Source of the DNA: Platycnemis pennipes
Taxonomy: Eukaryota > Arthropoda > Insecta > Odonata > Platycnemididae
NCBI GenBank assembly: GCA_933228895.1
Contig: OW121852.1
Span: 59,996,872 to 60,060,871, forward strand
Direction of reading: 5' to 3'
Length of the DNA stretch: 64,000 nt
Translations under genes and position numbers: made by a program
In this document: piece by piece, positions 23,685-35,844 of the stretch
Layout: each line of letters opens with the position of its first letter
Numbering within the stretch: the stretch's first letter is position 1
The notes under the pieces: generated by a model
The model's database searches: none
The model's input: only the letters and a program-made list of their open reading frames with translations
What the model was told of the DNA's origin: nothing

Positions 23685-24430
23685 ACATCTACATTGTACC
23701 CATCGAGTCGCCTTGAGGGCGTGTGGCCGGGGGTGGTAGATCATCAGTAGCAATTTGCATTTTTGACGAAAAAAAATTTTTTAAAATTAATAATGAAGAA
23801 TGAGGTGTAATGTGTTTGAAATAATTACACTTTAATGAACAAACCAGATTCAGGTGTGATGTGGTGGAAACGTTGCATATTAATATGAAGATATTGCAAT
23901 TTTCCACAGGAGTAAAAAATTATTTCGACTAGTTTCAATGTTACTACATCATTCTCAAGTCTTGAGTCAAGATAGTCAAGACTTGAGAATGATGTAGTAA
24001 CATTGATACTAGTCGAAATAAATTTAACTTCCGTGGAAAATTGCAGTATCTTTCTATTAAAATAGTTACACTTTGTTTGAGTTGTAGCCGTGTATTGTGC
24101 GTGGGAAAAACGAATTCATGTATAACCCGGTCGGACGGTTGGTTTCTCTCAATATGTCGCTTCTCTCTGTCCTGATGATGTAGTGTGGAGGTAAAAATAT
24201 GCGAGTTGCTGCGAGTTTGCATAACTGCGAGTTCGTATAATTTGAATTTTTCGAGTCACTTCAATGCTGCGAACAACTTTCTAGTGTATAGGGTTTCCCA
24301 TCCAAGATCATCAAATAGCCAAGTGGCACTTTCTGTCCGTTCGTACTAGTTTGCTAGAAAATGCGCTGCTATCTTTTGTACCAGTTGAGTTCTCAAATTA
24401 AATATTTATTTAATGGATCTCCAATCCTAT
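23685..24430 (+). repeat. composite repeat R1+R2, copy 2, split by a hairpin element
   Basis: The left part (about 23685-23833) has the R1 core and the AATTAATAATGAAG block. The right part (from 24060) resumes at ACTTTGTTTGAGTTG and runs through CGTGTATTGTGCG, ATTTGAATTTTTCGAG and TAAATATTTATTTAATGGATC. The same blocks are contiguous at 14034-14515. The interruption is the hairpin element at 23834-24059, so this repeat was in place first. Confidence 0.75.
23834..24059. mobile_element. 226-bp hairpin element A with 15-bp target-site duplication
   Basis: It is flanked by AAATAATTACACTTT (23819-23833) and AAATAGTTACACTTT (24060-24074), a 15-bp direct repeat with one mismatch, and it splits an R2 repeat cleanly. 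Structure: a 46-nt head (TTCAGGTGTGATGTGGTGGAA), then an inverted repeat with arms 23880-23965 and 23976-24060. The arms contain GCAATTTTCCAC, ATTTCGACTAGT and CTTGAGAATGATG. Each arm read outwards from the centre gives CTTGAGA, an ATGT/ACAT hairpin, GAAA (GATA in the right arm), the palindrome CTAG and then TC, like a degraded hammerhead core. The head and arms match element B at 42857-43022. Confidence 0.8.
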
Positions 24431-26049
24431 ATGGACATATCTAGGTCCTAATACGGAAACCTAAGTGTAAAGCGATATTGCTTAATTTTCCATTACCTAT
24501 GCCATCTTTTCTAGGAAAAAAGCACGCTACATCTATTCGGTCTCCAAAAACATGAGGATAACGTCATATATCTCAGCAATACTAGTAAAAAACCTATAAC
24601 TACTCCAAAAGCTATTTCAGTCAGTCTCTCTGCAATCAAAATACCTCGAAAAAAAATAGATTTCATATATTTTAATAGACATGACTTTAGGTTCCCAAAC
24701 TGTTATGCACACTCTTCATTCATTATTATTAAATGAGATGGAAGCTTTTTTCAAATCGGAAAAATAAAGTATTGCAGATTCAATTTCACAAAAATTAGCC
24801 CGATTTGGTCAACAAAAACGCTATCCTTAAGTTTACACTCTCTACGACTCGACGACAGGATCACGTGTTCCTCCCCGGCTTCCGTTCCAATGGTATTACC
24901 ACCATGTAACAATGTTGTTCATCTTTGGCGCAAACATAGGGACACTATCGAAAAAAATTCAACTGAATGGCGTGCCAAGGAAAACACGCTAAAACCGATG
25001 AAATCAAAACAGCGGCCGCCAAATAAAACGCCCTGGAACGCTGAGAAGTGTTTCTAAATTATTTAGAAACGCCACTAAGTAATCTCACCCTTTACTTTTG
25101 CCAGATCAACAAGCTATTGGGAATAGTACCATTAGAGACGTCCGCGGATTCCGCCCTTGCGGCCTAATCCTTCTGGACGGAAATCGGATTAACGGTTAAA
25201 TCAGAAATGGGATCCAGTCGCTTAATTGAAAGAGGCGAAGAGGGCTGAGAGAAAGGAGTGGACAGTGGGAAAAGGCCGAAAGGACCAGGTGGATCCATCT
25301 CCGAGTAAAAGAAAAACTCGTCTGAAAACGCGACCAGTGGCAGAGTGGTGAAAGGTTTATTTCGACGGTGCTTAACTCTAGTGGTGGACGATCACGGCAC
25401 TCCATGAGCATTACGCTATACATTGCTAATATCAAGATTACAGCTGAAATTACTGAATAAACTAGAAACATTTATGGCACACTTAAAACTTCGAAAGAAG
25501 GAAATGATTGATACAAGCAGTGGGAGGAAGATTTCACGGTGAACAATATCTAATTGTGAGTAATGCACTAATGCACTATTGCACACTTGACTGTGAAATT
25601 TATTCCGCATTAAGTTGGCATTATCTCAATGAACTTTTTTGTCTGTTAGCACGTGAAATCAGGAGTTTAATTTGGGCAATAATTAAATACATTTGAAAAG
25701 TACAAATAATTTCCACGCTACTAAAAATGTCAAACAAAAACTTTATTCCCATAGGGAAATGTGGAAGAAGGAAGTACTGTAATGGGAATAAGACTTTTTG
25801 AACCTTTGTGATGGATGACTATTGTGCGAAGGGCATTTAACTATAAGGTTAAGAAGGGTGATGAGCTGTAACGCTATTAAACTAATAATTGTAGAATAAT
25901 AAATAGATGTTATATTATCAATTATTATGACTGATTTCTGGTAACTTCGGGTGGACTCAAATCCTATTATGCTCCAAATCCCTTTCTTTCCCTTCAACAT
26001 TCCTCCGGTCTTTCTGGGTCGCCTACCATTCTCCCATTTGCAGCAATCT
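24431..26049. other. no gene recognised
   Basis: AT-rich. Open frames near 25196-25700 occur on both strands without a domain. A short palindromic stretch, GTTTCTAAATTATTTAGAAAC, lies near 25050. Confidence 0.4.
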
Positions 26050-26735
26050 TTGAAATACTTTCGTCTCCAATAATTTCCAGCACTCCACTATGTCTCGGAT
26101 TACTACCTGCCACATTTCGGACAAGGACAACCTCCCTGCCGAGCTCAGCCCCCTGAAGCTGAATTTCCGCCAAAATGGTTACTCCAAGAATGAGATCAAG
26201 TAAGCTCTTAAAAGGACCTCCGACCAGGATCTTCATGAAGATTCCCGCCAAGAGAACTTCCTGGCACTGGGAAGGACCTCAGAGGAGAAAGAAAAACTCA
26301 TTGCCAAGGCGTGTCTCCCGTATGTCTCTACATTAGCGGGCAAGATATCGAGGATCTTAAGGAAACAAAACATGAAGACGATCAACAGGGCACCGGAGAA
26401 GCTAAGAAGTCAACTTACCCGGGTTAAGAATAAGCTGAGACTTCGGACTCCAGGAATTAACCGAATCCCATCCCAAAGCGGAGAAGTGTACATACGCAAG
26501 ACTATTGGAATCAAAGAGCATAGGAGATGCATCCGTCTGTGCCATCCGGAAAAATCCGCCATCTTAGAGCACCCACGATCGTCTTATCGACATTGACGAC
26601 GCCAGAATCTCAGGCAGAGGCTAACAAAGGAGGCAATTGTAATTCGACTCTCCGGAAAATAAAGTCAATGAAGGGAACTAATCAAACCAGCCAATCGGAG
26701 GTGGCCTGGCCGAAGATTAAGCTAAATAGGTGAGC
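26050..26735 (+). pseudogene. Penelope-like element RT/GIY-YIG endonuclease, C-terminal fragment
   Basis: The plus-strand frame from 26105 reads AELSPLKLNFRQNGYSKNEI, a stop, then KEKLIAKACLPYVSTLAGKI, SRILRKQNMKTI, LRLRTPGINRIPSQSGEVYI and IKEHRRCIRLCHPEKSAILE. This order is that of the end of the reverse transcriptase and the GIY-YIG endonuclease of Penelope-like retroelements. The GIY motif reads GIN, the YIG motif reads YIR, and about seven residues are missing before IKEH. After a stop at 26594 the next block, RLTKEAIVIRLSGK, continues in another frame. The reverse transcriptase catalytic core is absent, so the copy is 5'-truncated and dead. A hammerhead-like motif follows within about 15 bp. 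Confidence 0.85.
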
Positions 26736-26747
26736 ACAAATCAATTG

Positions 26748-26783
26748 CTTGAATTCGATGACAGAGTCAGTCACCGAAACGTC
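26748..26783 (+). ncRNA. hammerhead-like motif 3' of the PLE remnant
   Basis: TTGAATTCGATGA stands where CTGAAGATGA would be expected. It is followed by TGAC-AGAGTCA-GTCA (26759-26773, a 4-bp hairpin), CC, GAAA (26776-26779) and CGTC. The first box is damaged, but the hairpin, GAAA and GTC are intact. Its place right after the PLE coding end links this motif class to PLEs. Confidence 0.45.
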
Positions 26784-27689
26784 CGCACCTGAAATACCAA
26801 CCCGATGGGAATTCCGACAAGAATTCACTCGCATAGTTCGCCGGGAAATCTTTAAATCCTTCAATACTTGTGGTGATGTTATTTTTATCTAATGGTCCAC
26901 GCAATATTCACCAATTTGCTTTAGAAATAAACTCTCAAAGATTTATGAGTACATCATGTAATATCGATGTCTTATAGTCATTTCTATTATCCATAGCGGG
27001 TTCTCATATCGATTAAAACTCTAATAAATGATTTTCAGCTACCCTTTCTTCCATTACTGCGTTTTAATGTAAATATTTGAAACCATGGAACCTCCTCATT
27101 TTCGAGGGCATTTCGAGTTGTCATTGAGTCATCTACTTTCATTATTCTGGATTATGGGATGAGGAAATTATCAGCCAGACCAGATGTAGCAAAATTCGGA
27201 TATGTGTAACATATCTCCATTAACAGCTGCGCCCTGTTCAACACCAAACATTGCGAGACAGATAAGATTGAACTGAACGTCATAAAATCGTCCACATAAT
27301 AGCAATGCCAGGCAAATGAATGAACTGGCATTCCATCTTTTACGACTTTTTTAAAAATCGAGTAGAATATTGATCCCAATTATCTGCAGGAGTACAATCC
27401 TCGCTTTCTCCGTTTCATCATCACCACGATAATTTATGCACGTCACGAGGTTACAGCGAATGAAGTTCGGAAAAGCCAAAATATGCATCGCCAAATAGAA
27501 TTTTGATCGTGATCGTGACGAATGCTATTGGTTAAAGGGATCGATACTGCGAAAGCGATACGGTCCGGATTATCAATTCATGTCATTATCGCAGCCAGCT
27601 AACCGCGAAATCCAGTACGATATGTGATCTTGATGCCCCGGAAAGTAAAAAATAAATAAGTTTGTTTACGTTAGGAGCTGTTATTATCA
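26784..27689. other. no gene seen
   Basis: The first ~100 bp may still belong to the PLE terminal repeat. The rest is AT-rich without recognisable features. Confidence 0.4.
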
Positions 27690-28110
27690 ACTATATTTCA
27701 CATTATTCGTCTCATCATTAACTCCCATCATCCAATTCCGTTCCTCACTCCTCCCCGTATATCATATATCCTATTTATTCTCTCAATCGTGCTCTTCTAA
27801 AAACCATTCTTCTTTCATCAGCTTTTCCGTACAATCTCTCTGCCTCATAATTTCTTCGACCAACTTCCGTCTATACCGTATTATCTCCCAACTCCTCCAC
27901 TTCTTCCTTGCTTTTAACCCAACTCAATATTTCCATCCCATATCTCACTCAAATCTCAAAGTCGACATGTTTATTCTCAACTTCTTTCCTTCATGGCTAC
28001 GTTTCCGCGCCATACAAGAGTAAAATCCACTTCTTCTCGACTTCTTTAACCAACGTTCCTGTCAACTGGTCAAAGCTTAAGCGCCTCTTCCGCTAAGCTG
28101 TTCCACCGAA
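27690..28110 (-). pseudogene. decayed LINE reverse transcriptase C-terminal tail
   Basis: On the minus strand LLYGAET, then KKEVENKHVDFEI, RYGMEILSWVKSKEEVEELG and RARLRE align in order with the usual YGAETW, KKEEKRLEAFEMW, RRMEKISWxDRKTNEEVL and GRGRPR blocks. There are several stops and frame shifts. An old 5'-truncated copy of a LINE subfamily different from the 5.9 and 47 kb copies (ISW in place of IKW). Confidence 0.55.
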
Positions 28111-28261
28111 CAACGCAAGTATTAGAACCCTTATTTTCTCGCAAATAAATAGGATACCATGTTACTCCACCTTCTATATTGTACGTCTACTTTATGTCTT
28201 CCTACCCCTTAATGCTTAGCCTGGCCTAGCCTAACCTTAGCTTTCATTTCTCGAGTAATAT

Positions 28262-28400
28262 CAAATAACCCCTGTGGCCAGGATGGTAGTGTGCCAGCCT
28301 GGTAACTCAGAGGTAGCGCGTTTGAATGCAGCATGTATTTAGTTCTTTTAGATTCGATAGGTACATAGTATGAGTTATAGCGTCTTAAAACTGCAGTCTA
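28262..28400 (+). mobile_element. tRNA-derived SINE, family S1, degraded
   Basis: GTGGCCAGGATGGTAGTGTG (A-box region) is followed by CCTGGTAACTCAGAGG and a damaged B box, GCGTTTGAATGC. CTGGTAACTCARAGG is shared with the copy at 2608. Confidence 0.55.
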
Positions 28401-30034
28401 ATACTAAAACAATTTCGACATATGAACGATTTATGTTCCGAGAGCTTGTTTGCAAATCTAATTTGTTCACCAGTCGAAAACATTGTAGTTAGCCTATGGC
28501 ATACATTCACTCTGCATGGATTTCTACGTAAATTTACTCATTGGCGAGTTCCCGCGTGCCACGATGCCAGTTGTAACAGCCAAATAAACCTAAATTACGC
28601 CGCAGCGAAATTAGAAAACACGAAACACGTTTGAATTTCTAACTGGTATACTTATGTGCATTCACATTTTTGAAAGTTAGTAAGTCGGTGGTAAGTTTGT
28701 AATACAAATGTTCGTAAGTTGAATGTTGGTACGCCGAACTTATTGTATGTACCTCCTTAAAACGTAAATAACCACACAGTAATGTACTGTATTCGTTACA
28801 GTCTCCACATCGCACTCCGCATACCGGAATAGTGAAAATCTTCGATAAAACGCAATTCGATATAACGCAATATCTCGAATCTCCGCAACCATAATTATCT
28901 CGTGGGGTTCTACGTCGTCGTGCTCGAGAAGGACGCTCCTCGGCGTCATTTTTTTCACCTCTCCAATCTCGATGTCCTTTTTATTATTAATTTTTTTTCC
29001 TCCCAACCCTGTCTTCCCAGGGTAGGTACTTGAGGTAAAAGCGCAGCAGTCAGGGATTTTCCCCGCGCGGCGGCGGCGCGCTGCTATGGCAATAAGGGCC
29101 CTCCACGGGCTGCCCCTTTCACGTACCTGCGACCTACACACACAGGTTTCGGAAAACTCACTTACCATGCACGACCCCCTGCAACGTTACTCGGAATTAC
29201 ATCAACCCTCCCTCACATAATTAAAATGATCGTATTTAGTTAAAAAATTATTTGCCACCTTCTTCGACCAACATATCTTTCGCGAAATTCCGGAACCGAA
29301 GCATTTTCCCTTTCTTAAAGTAAGCTCCTTGATATTTTTTTCGGCTCCAAATGACGCAAATCCCCGATAAGAGCCGAAAATTCTTTTTTAAGGGACACTC
29401 AACTTGATCTTGCTCCTGAAAATATTGGAGATTTTTTTTCTTTCTCCGTGAGTCCTAAGAGGATTTAAATACATCAAAAAATCTCCGTCGTAGAATGAAT
29501 GCGCTGATTAATTTTCTGGGAATTTGTTTCAAAAGAGTATCGGGTATTAGATCAAAGTTATCTAAAAATTATAGTCCAATCAAAGGGTCGTAAATGACAA
29601 CTTGATTTTGATTAATATGCCCCCCGCAAGTATGAGGTCTTTTTAAAAATAAATTGCTTGGAATTACATTGAAACGATCGCTTTGGTAAGCATTTACAAT
29701 GTTCATTACAGCTGTCCTCAATTTTAACGTCCCCACGCTGATTTCACAATGCACAGCTCGTTTTACTGCTCAACCAATGGTTTTCATAAATGAAAGGCAA
29801 GGCACATCTTATGATGGAAAAACGAGCTAGATCACACGATTAAATTTAATTTTTTTGGAATTTATCATGAACGTGGGAAGTATCGATAACGAAGTGCACA
29901 AAAGACAAATTTTTCCTCTCATTCGAAGTATCTTTTGACAATCAAGACATGTAAGTTCACTTAGCAAAAATTATAGACAACAACGATAACGATGGCAAAA
30001 AAAAGTCTTGGTCTTGCCAGACGGTCTTGATAGC
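28401..30034. other. no gene; possible pogo-like MITE and GC-rich block
   Basis: At 28800-28880, TTCGATAAAACGCAATTCG and ATATAACGCAATATC resemble the TCGnnATAACG-type ends of pogo/Tigger elements, but no matching opposite end was found. From 28900 to 29150 the DNA is GC-rich, with a 142-aa minus-strand frame whose ATG is followed at once by GTAAGTGAG, a strong donor consensus. I cannot identify a gene. Confidence 0.35.
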
Positions 30035-30185
30035 CATGACCATAACGTGCTGGTCAGTAAACCTATGGTTGCCGGTCCGATTCCCGCCCAGGGTATGGAT
30101 GTTCTTCATCTTAGGATAAAGATCTTACGTTAAACTGCGCAATTTTAGCAGTTTTTGGGCCTTAGGCCCAAGACTACTACTATTT
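30035..30185 (+). mobile_element. tRNA-derived SINE, family S1
   Basis: GTGCTGGTCAGTAAACC is followed by a B box, GGTCCGATTCCCGCCC, then AGGGTATGGATG, CATCTTAGG, GTTAAACTGCGCAATTTTAG, TTTTTGGGCCTTAGG and AAGACTACTACT. This is the best preserved body of the S1 family in the window. Confidence 0.65.
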
Positions 30186-30317
30186 TAGAGGCATATTTAG
30201 AACACTTGTTCCTATATACGCGAGAACGCTTTAATTCTGGCCTTTGTCAGTAAAAAAAAGAGCTTTTTAAGCCATGCTTTAAAGTAACCATTAGAACCAC
30301 AATTCTGATACTTATGA

Positions 30318-30390
30318 AGATATCTATATCTAAATAAAGCCCTGCAAACCACCACAAGGATACGTGGCAGGCGGTGAAGATATACGGCAA
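30318..30390 (+). repeat. repeat R1 copy
   Basis: ATATCTATATCTAAATAAAG, CCCTGCAAACCACCACAAGG and GTGGCAGGCGGTGAAG match the R1 core in order. Confidence 0.6.
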
Positions 30391-30636
30391 TCAATTTGTG
30401 TTTTTTATTGAAAACAACGTGATAAATAGATTCTGCAAATCATGTTTAACGCGCTAATCTATGGCTTTATATAATATGAAATACATTTACTTGCGCCAAC
30501 GACTACAGAACGTTCGATGTGTAATAGGGTTAATACTGTAAGGTCTGCTGTGAGGTTATTCTCTCGGTTAAGGACAAAAATACCGAGAAGAGAGAATAGA
30601 ATATTTTAATAACACGGGTATAGAAACAGGGAAGAG

Positions 30637-30810
30637 AAATTCTCCGATGTTAACTAATTATTAGTGTTCATTTTTTCCAACACCGCGTACTCAAACATCG
30701 TCTTTTACCGGCACACCCATGTCTCATTCTCCAATGTTAACTAACTTCTAGAGTTAATTTTTTCCAACACCGCGTACTCGAGCATCGTCTGTTACCGGCA
30801 CACTCATGTC
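30637..30810 (+). repeat. tandem duplication, two 87-bp units
   Basis: Two adjacent units of 87 bp share CTCC(A/G)ATGTTAACTAA, TTTTTTCCAACACCGCGTAC and TTACCGGCACAC in the same positions, roughly nine bases in ten being equal by eye. No coding frame or hairpin accounts for them. Confidence 0.85.
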
Positions 30811-32529
30811 CTTCATCTTTCATGATAAGTTGTTTATTTCATTCCAATCTTCATCGATGTTGATTTTTGATTTGATCGAGTACATCTATCAGCATCCAAT
30901 TGCGCACATAGTACGGCCAGCCAGAAGGTCTCTTCGAAATTTTTAACAATTCTGCCATAAGAACTAGACAGAATGACGTTTTGTTTTAGAGATTCCCATT
31001 GGTTTACAATTTAAAAAGGATTTCCTAACGCCTTTGTTCATCTACGACAGAGTTGACTGAACTAACCCGGCACATCACAATATTGCCATAATGAGAGGGG
31101 AATCAAGCAAAAAATACTATGTCGTATTCTTTGAAGTGTCAACAACTAACTTCTGCAAAAATCATCTTTTGCAACCATACAATAAGATTTCATTGTAATT
31201 GGTTTATGTGAACAAGTTAAAACATCACCTTAGGATATGGATTCACTTCGCGCATGGACTAGAATGACTTTGACTTTTTGTAGCAGATAACTTCAGCTAA
31301 TTATAATTATATGTATATATAGTTAACTGTAATAGCATAAAACTAATAATAAATGCACTTGTAAATGGAAAAAGTAGTAATCAAAGTCGTTGGCTGATTA
31401 TTCGAGAGCATTAATAGTCTTCTGTTTCGAGAGAGAAAATGAGCATTTTGGACGGTAAGTTTAAACGTAAACGACGAAATTAGTGGGTTTAAATGATACA
31501 TACACTGATAATTCTCCATCAGAGGATACAATTAAGCCAAAAATACATCTTCAAGATTTTGAAATTGCCAGTGATGAAAATTATTAAGACCGAATGAATA
31601 AAAAAGCGTTCTTTGTAGCGTACTATAATGGGCGACAAAGCCTAATCACAACGAGAGATGTTTTAATCAACGACGCACAACCAAATCGCCTGGCCCTAAA
31701 CTGCTACAAGCTGAAGCAAATCCTTCCGGCGACATAAACTCAAAAACTTTTCACATCAAAGTTAACGAGGAAAGAATAACTCTCTTGCCCTTCATCATTC
31801 TTCCTCTCAACTTTCAAATTAACTTACCGGTGCTGAAAAACTACCCCAGAGTGGCATTAGCCACTCTATGGAATAACATCAAAACTCTCCCTCTCCCATC
31901 CATAGCCACCACGATCCAAAAGACACGCCGAAACTCTTGAGAGGGAACTTTGGAAACTAGCAGGCAGACAAGGGGAGAGAACGCGAAGGAGTGTATCCCG
32001 TCAGGTTCATTCGATCAATCTAAAGCAAAATGCATAGCGCACGGAGAGTGTGGCATAATGTCTAAACTTTATGACCTACAAATTCCGAAATAAACAGCAG
32101 AGAGAACGATAGCGTTTAGCTCACGATCCAGCCGAAAAAAAAACAAATAGATGCACCTGATTCAATTCCATCGTTTTCATTTTGGCGGAGGGATGAATAC
32201 TGCGTCATCTGCAGTAGCGCAATTCTGAAGAGGAGACTCATGAATGTTTCTGGGAAATTGAACGAAGGAAGGCATTAGCTATCCTGAAAACGTATTCAAC
32301 GTCTGCTGGTTGAGCCTTACGAGCACCAATCCTCCAGTAATACTAGACGGAGAGTAGCGTGGAGGAAAATTTACGGCGAAAATTCCGTACGCGAACTGTT
32401 TTCGACAGGATTTGGTAGTAATTACGAGACAAAGGAAGATGGAGGGAAAAGAGTTTGATTAATTTTTATCAGGAAACCTTGGAAACTCTAACATTTTTAT
32501 GGTTTTAATCAGGTCAAAGCAATCAATTC
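30811..32529. other. no gene seen
   Basis: AT-rich with a slightly GC-richer part near 31650-32350. A short palindrome AGAGTGGC-ATTA-GCCACTCT lies near 31850. Nothing else recognised. Confidence 0.4.
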
Positions 32530-32660
32530 ACGCTGACAGAGGTAGCTGGGTCGGTAAAGCCCTTGCCTGTAACAGAAATATCGTGTGTTCGAATCCCGCC
32601 CAGAACTTGGACACTGTGTTTCTACTACGATTATGATTCTAGATCAGTAGGTACTATATT
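32530..32660 (+). mobile_element. tRNA-derived SINE, family S1-like
   Basis: An A-box region GAGGTAGCTGGGTCGGTAAA and a B box TGTGTTCGAATCCCGCCCAG lie at tRNA-like spacing, followed by CTTGGACACTGTG. CCCGCCCAG after the B box is the S1 signature. Confidence 0.6.
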
Positions 32661-34059
32661 TCCTTCGTCGCTTGGAGTTCCTTTGACCAAAAACTAATAT
32701 TTCCACTCAACATTTGACTCACAGAGATAGAAAACAGCCTTGGGTGTAAAAAGTGTAAGAAATAAAAGTATCGAACCCACATTTTTCCTTTCGATATGCC
32801 TATGAATGCCAAGAGAAATGATAAAAAATAGTGCTCTCTAGGATGGCAGAATATTGAACTAGTATTTCAGGTCAAAGTGAATATCAACAACTCATCCACC
32901 TTACCATTTGAAGAAAGGCGTAGAAGCCTAAAATTGTCATGAAAATTCCGATGTACCGAAAGGAAAACAACAAAACATTTTAATTTCGCTGAAGGCCTAT
33001 CATTTACGTTAGATAGAAGAGAAGAGATGGTGATCTATTTAATTCACTTCTCTGAGTACCTACCCTTCCCTTACTTCCCTAAATTCTTTTTTTAAAGAAA
33101 TTTTTTCTCCTTCACTTCATAGTAAGCTGATTGACATTCTGCACACCAGCCTAAAATCCTTTTCCTCGCTCTACCATTTCATCACCGTACTGTTGAGGGA
33201 ATAAAACGGTACTGAACGCTTGTACCTCATCGCTGGCTAATGGCCTCAAAATGAAGCGATATTGCCGCATGAACATTACGCACAATAACAATGCGCATAA
33301 CATCGCTCATGTGGGTAGTAATTGGGCAATTTGTAGCACAATGGGTAATATTTGCAAGGGTAATGAGTAGAGGGCTAAGTTTGCGGATAACGGACCAGGC
33401 CCCCATGCTATAAGGACTAATTAACGAACCCACATAATGTTGCAAATTGCCGATGCAATAATTACCACGCTATTCAAATCGTTCGCAACAATTAAAAAAC
33501 CTGCAGATCAATGGACTCAACCATTTGGAAACCTGTAACCTCATTGAACGAATAACTATTAAGGGATGATAAGGACGAACTCGAATGGGGTTAGCTAGCA
33601 TAACATGTACCTCCGAAGGAGATTATCTCACAAAGGTGAAAAAACTACAGACAGTCTCTTTGAGAAATAAAAATAATGTTCATAGACCCATGATATAAGG
33701 AATATCTCATAGGAAAAACTTCACCAATATTTTTGGGATTCCCACAGATATTTTAAAATGATATGTGTGATAGTTTCAGTACGCTAGAAAATCTATTTTC
33801 GGGGACACATTTCTATAAATAAATTTTAAATAGAGTTATCATAATGAATTCCATTAGTATGAGCTCAGGTTAAAAATAAGGCGTCCACATGTTCGAAGTT
33901 TTAATTAAATAATGTAAATGTGCAGTTAAATACAGTATTCATGGAATTTGATATTCAATTTGAGCTTAAATGAGGCCGGAACTTTTGGAGATTGAATGGA
34001 AGTATGTAACAATTCAATAATGGAATCGATGGGCAATATGTACGCAGTAGTAGTTATTT
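32661..34059. other. no gene seen
   Basis: AT-rich. The open frame at 33227-33445 (-) shows no domain. Confidence 0.45.
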
Positions 34060-34360
34060 GGGGGAGGTGACCGACAAGTAAATTCATCTTTGCGCAATTC
34101 AGGCTAGTTAGGTAATCGGGTTGAGGTAGGACTTTCATTGGGAACGGAGAAAGGGTGCATAGAAACCCGACTCTTAACCACCAAAAGGCGCCATTGTTTA
34201 ATACTTCAATCGACAGAGTAGATACGGATCTCGAAGTGCTTCCCATTCCGCAAAATGAAGTAGGGACTGGTATCCTCATGTAAGATATGCCATTGCCGAG
34301 ACTCGAGCTCGGGAAATCAGGTTGAGAAGTCAGTACCTACTCTAGCCACGGCAGTAAATC
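34060..34360 (-). mobile_element. tRNA-derived SINE, family S4
   Basis: On the minus strand the head has GTGGCTAGAGTAGGTACTG (A box) and GAGCTCGAGTCTCGGCAATG (B box). The body contains GGTTAAGAGTCGGGTTTC and AATTGCGCAAAGATGAATTT, matching the copies at 41100-41415 and 54840-55165. The internal open frame on this strand is a by-product. Confidence 0.65.
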
Positions 34361-35844
34361 AAAAGCACATATATGTAATAAGGGACAGTGGCGTACGCAG
34401 GATTTCCTTGTGGGGGGTTCCATTAATATTTATGTGCATTATCATAAATGATATTTAGATTATTAGTCACTATAAAAATAATTAAATTAACATTTTTCTC
34501 TTTTATTGAAGGCAATTGGACTATATTTTTCAGCCCAATAAGCAATATTCTAAACTCTAGTAAAAAGTATACAATATATAGTATATTACGGGAATGTTTC
34601 TGGGGGTTTAAACCCTAAACGGTACTCCACTGATAAGGGAAAGAGACATGCCAATGCAATGCGGAGAATAATGTGGAAACAGTGACATGGAATTTCACAT
34701 ATTATTAGAGATTATGACGGCACACCAACGCGAGATTCTTCTAGGTAGCAAGTCACTAGATATCGAGAGGTAACTTCAGCTTAGCTCTTGTGCTGATACC
34801 TAAGGTTAAGTACCCCAACCTTTTACCAATTGTCCATTACTCGTAGCATAGGCAATAAAAACATGATTGTGTGCTCGTCGATACTGCAATGGCGACTCCC
34901 ATTGCTGGATGCTAAGTTTCAGACGAACGAACACGCTCACTGTTACTTCCCCATTATTAAACTTTCTACGCCTACCCCTAAATCATCTGGTCATTCACCC
35001 CTGGGGTACGAGTACCCTAGTTTGGGAAACTCTGGTGTAGGTTAATGTATTTTGTATGGCTGGGAAGAGCTGTCTGATCAATGATACCAACCTAAACGTT
35101 AAACGGAAGCATACCACAATATCTTTCTGGTAATATATTTCACTATTTAGAATCAAATATGTTTGGACGGCTTTTTTCATCAGCAAGGTTTATTAATAAG
35201 CATGTGGGCAACCCAAGAGATATTCTATGAGATTCCTAAACAGATATGGTAGCAACCCTCGAGACAAAAAATCATTCAACTCATCTATGACGTAAGGGTA
35301 TAACAAATGAAAGATTAAAAGTATCCTCGAATCAATTTAGCCACGACCCTTCATGAAAGTAAGGAACTGAAGCTGGACAACTCAACGAAGTACTGGAGTG
35401 GTAGAGGGTCATTTTTTAGGGAAACTGTGAAGAATATTGATAGAAAGATGGAATGAATTGTGGTCACAAAGACCTGAACCCTTACGTACCCAGCAAAGAT
35501 ATGATTATTAGTGCAATGTAAAGAGAAATTAAAACGCTCTCACTCCCTCCACATATTCTCCAAAAACCATGATTTGGAGAACGATTGAATCTGCCGAGGA
35601 AACATTCAGGAAAATCTATGGGTCCTTAGAGCAATACCACTCCGGAGTAGGTACTGCGGAGTCGTCATCAGGATTGAGAATGTCATAGTCGTGCCCACTC
35701 CATTCACTTAATGTTCCTAGCTCAGCAGCAGTAATAAAAAAATCAAAGGTCTAATCCATTACTGGAAGACTGAAGCACTTACTTAACGTAACAGGAAATA
35801 TGTATGAAATAAAAATTAAATTGAGGCGCGATTAGCGACACCTA
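34361..35844. other. no gene seen
   Basis: AT-rich, with short open frames only. Confidence 0.45.

Noticed and set aside
24150..24200. hammerhead-like CTGATGATG in the R2 repeat
   Set aside because: No GAAA box or stem follows, and the other R2 copies do not keep CTGATGA.
25994..26251. 85-aa open frame on the minus strand
   Set aside because: Antisense shadow of the PLE coding remnant.
28740..29168. 142-aa open frame on the minus strand
   Set aside because: Crosses GC-rich and pogo-like sequence; its ATG is followed by a donor consensus, so the frame itself is probably not translated as such.
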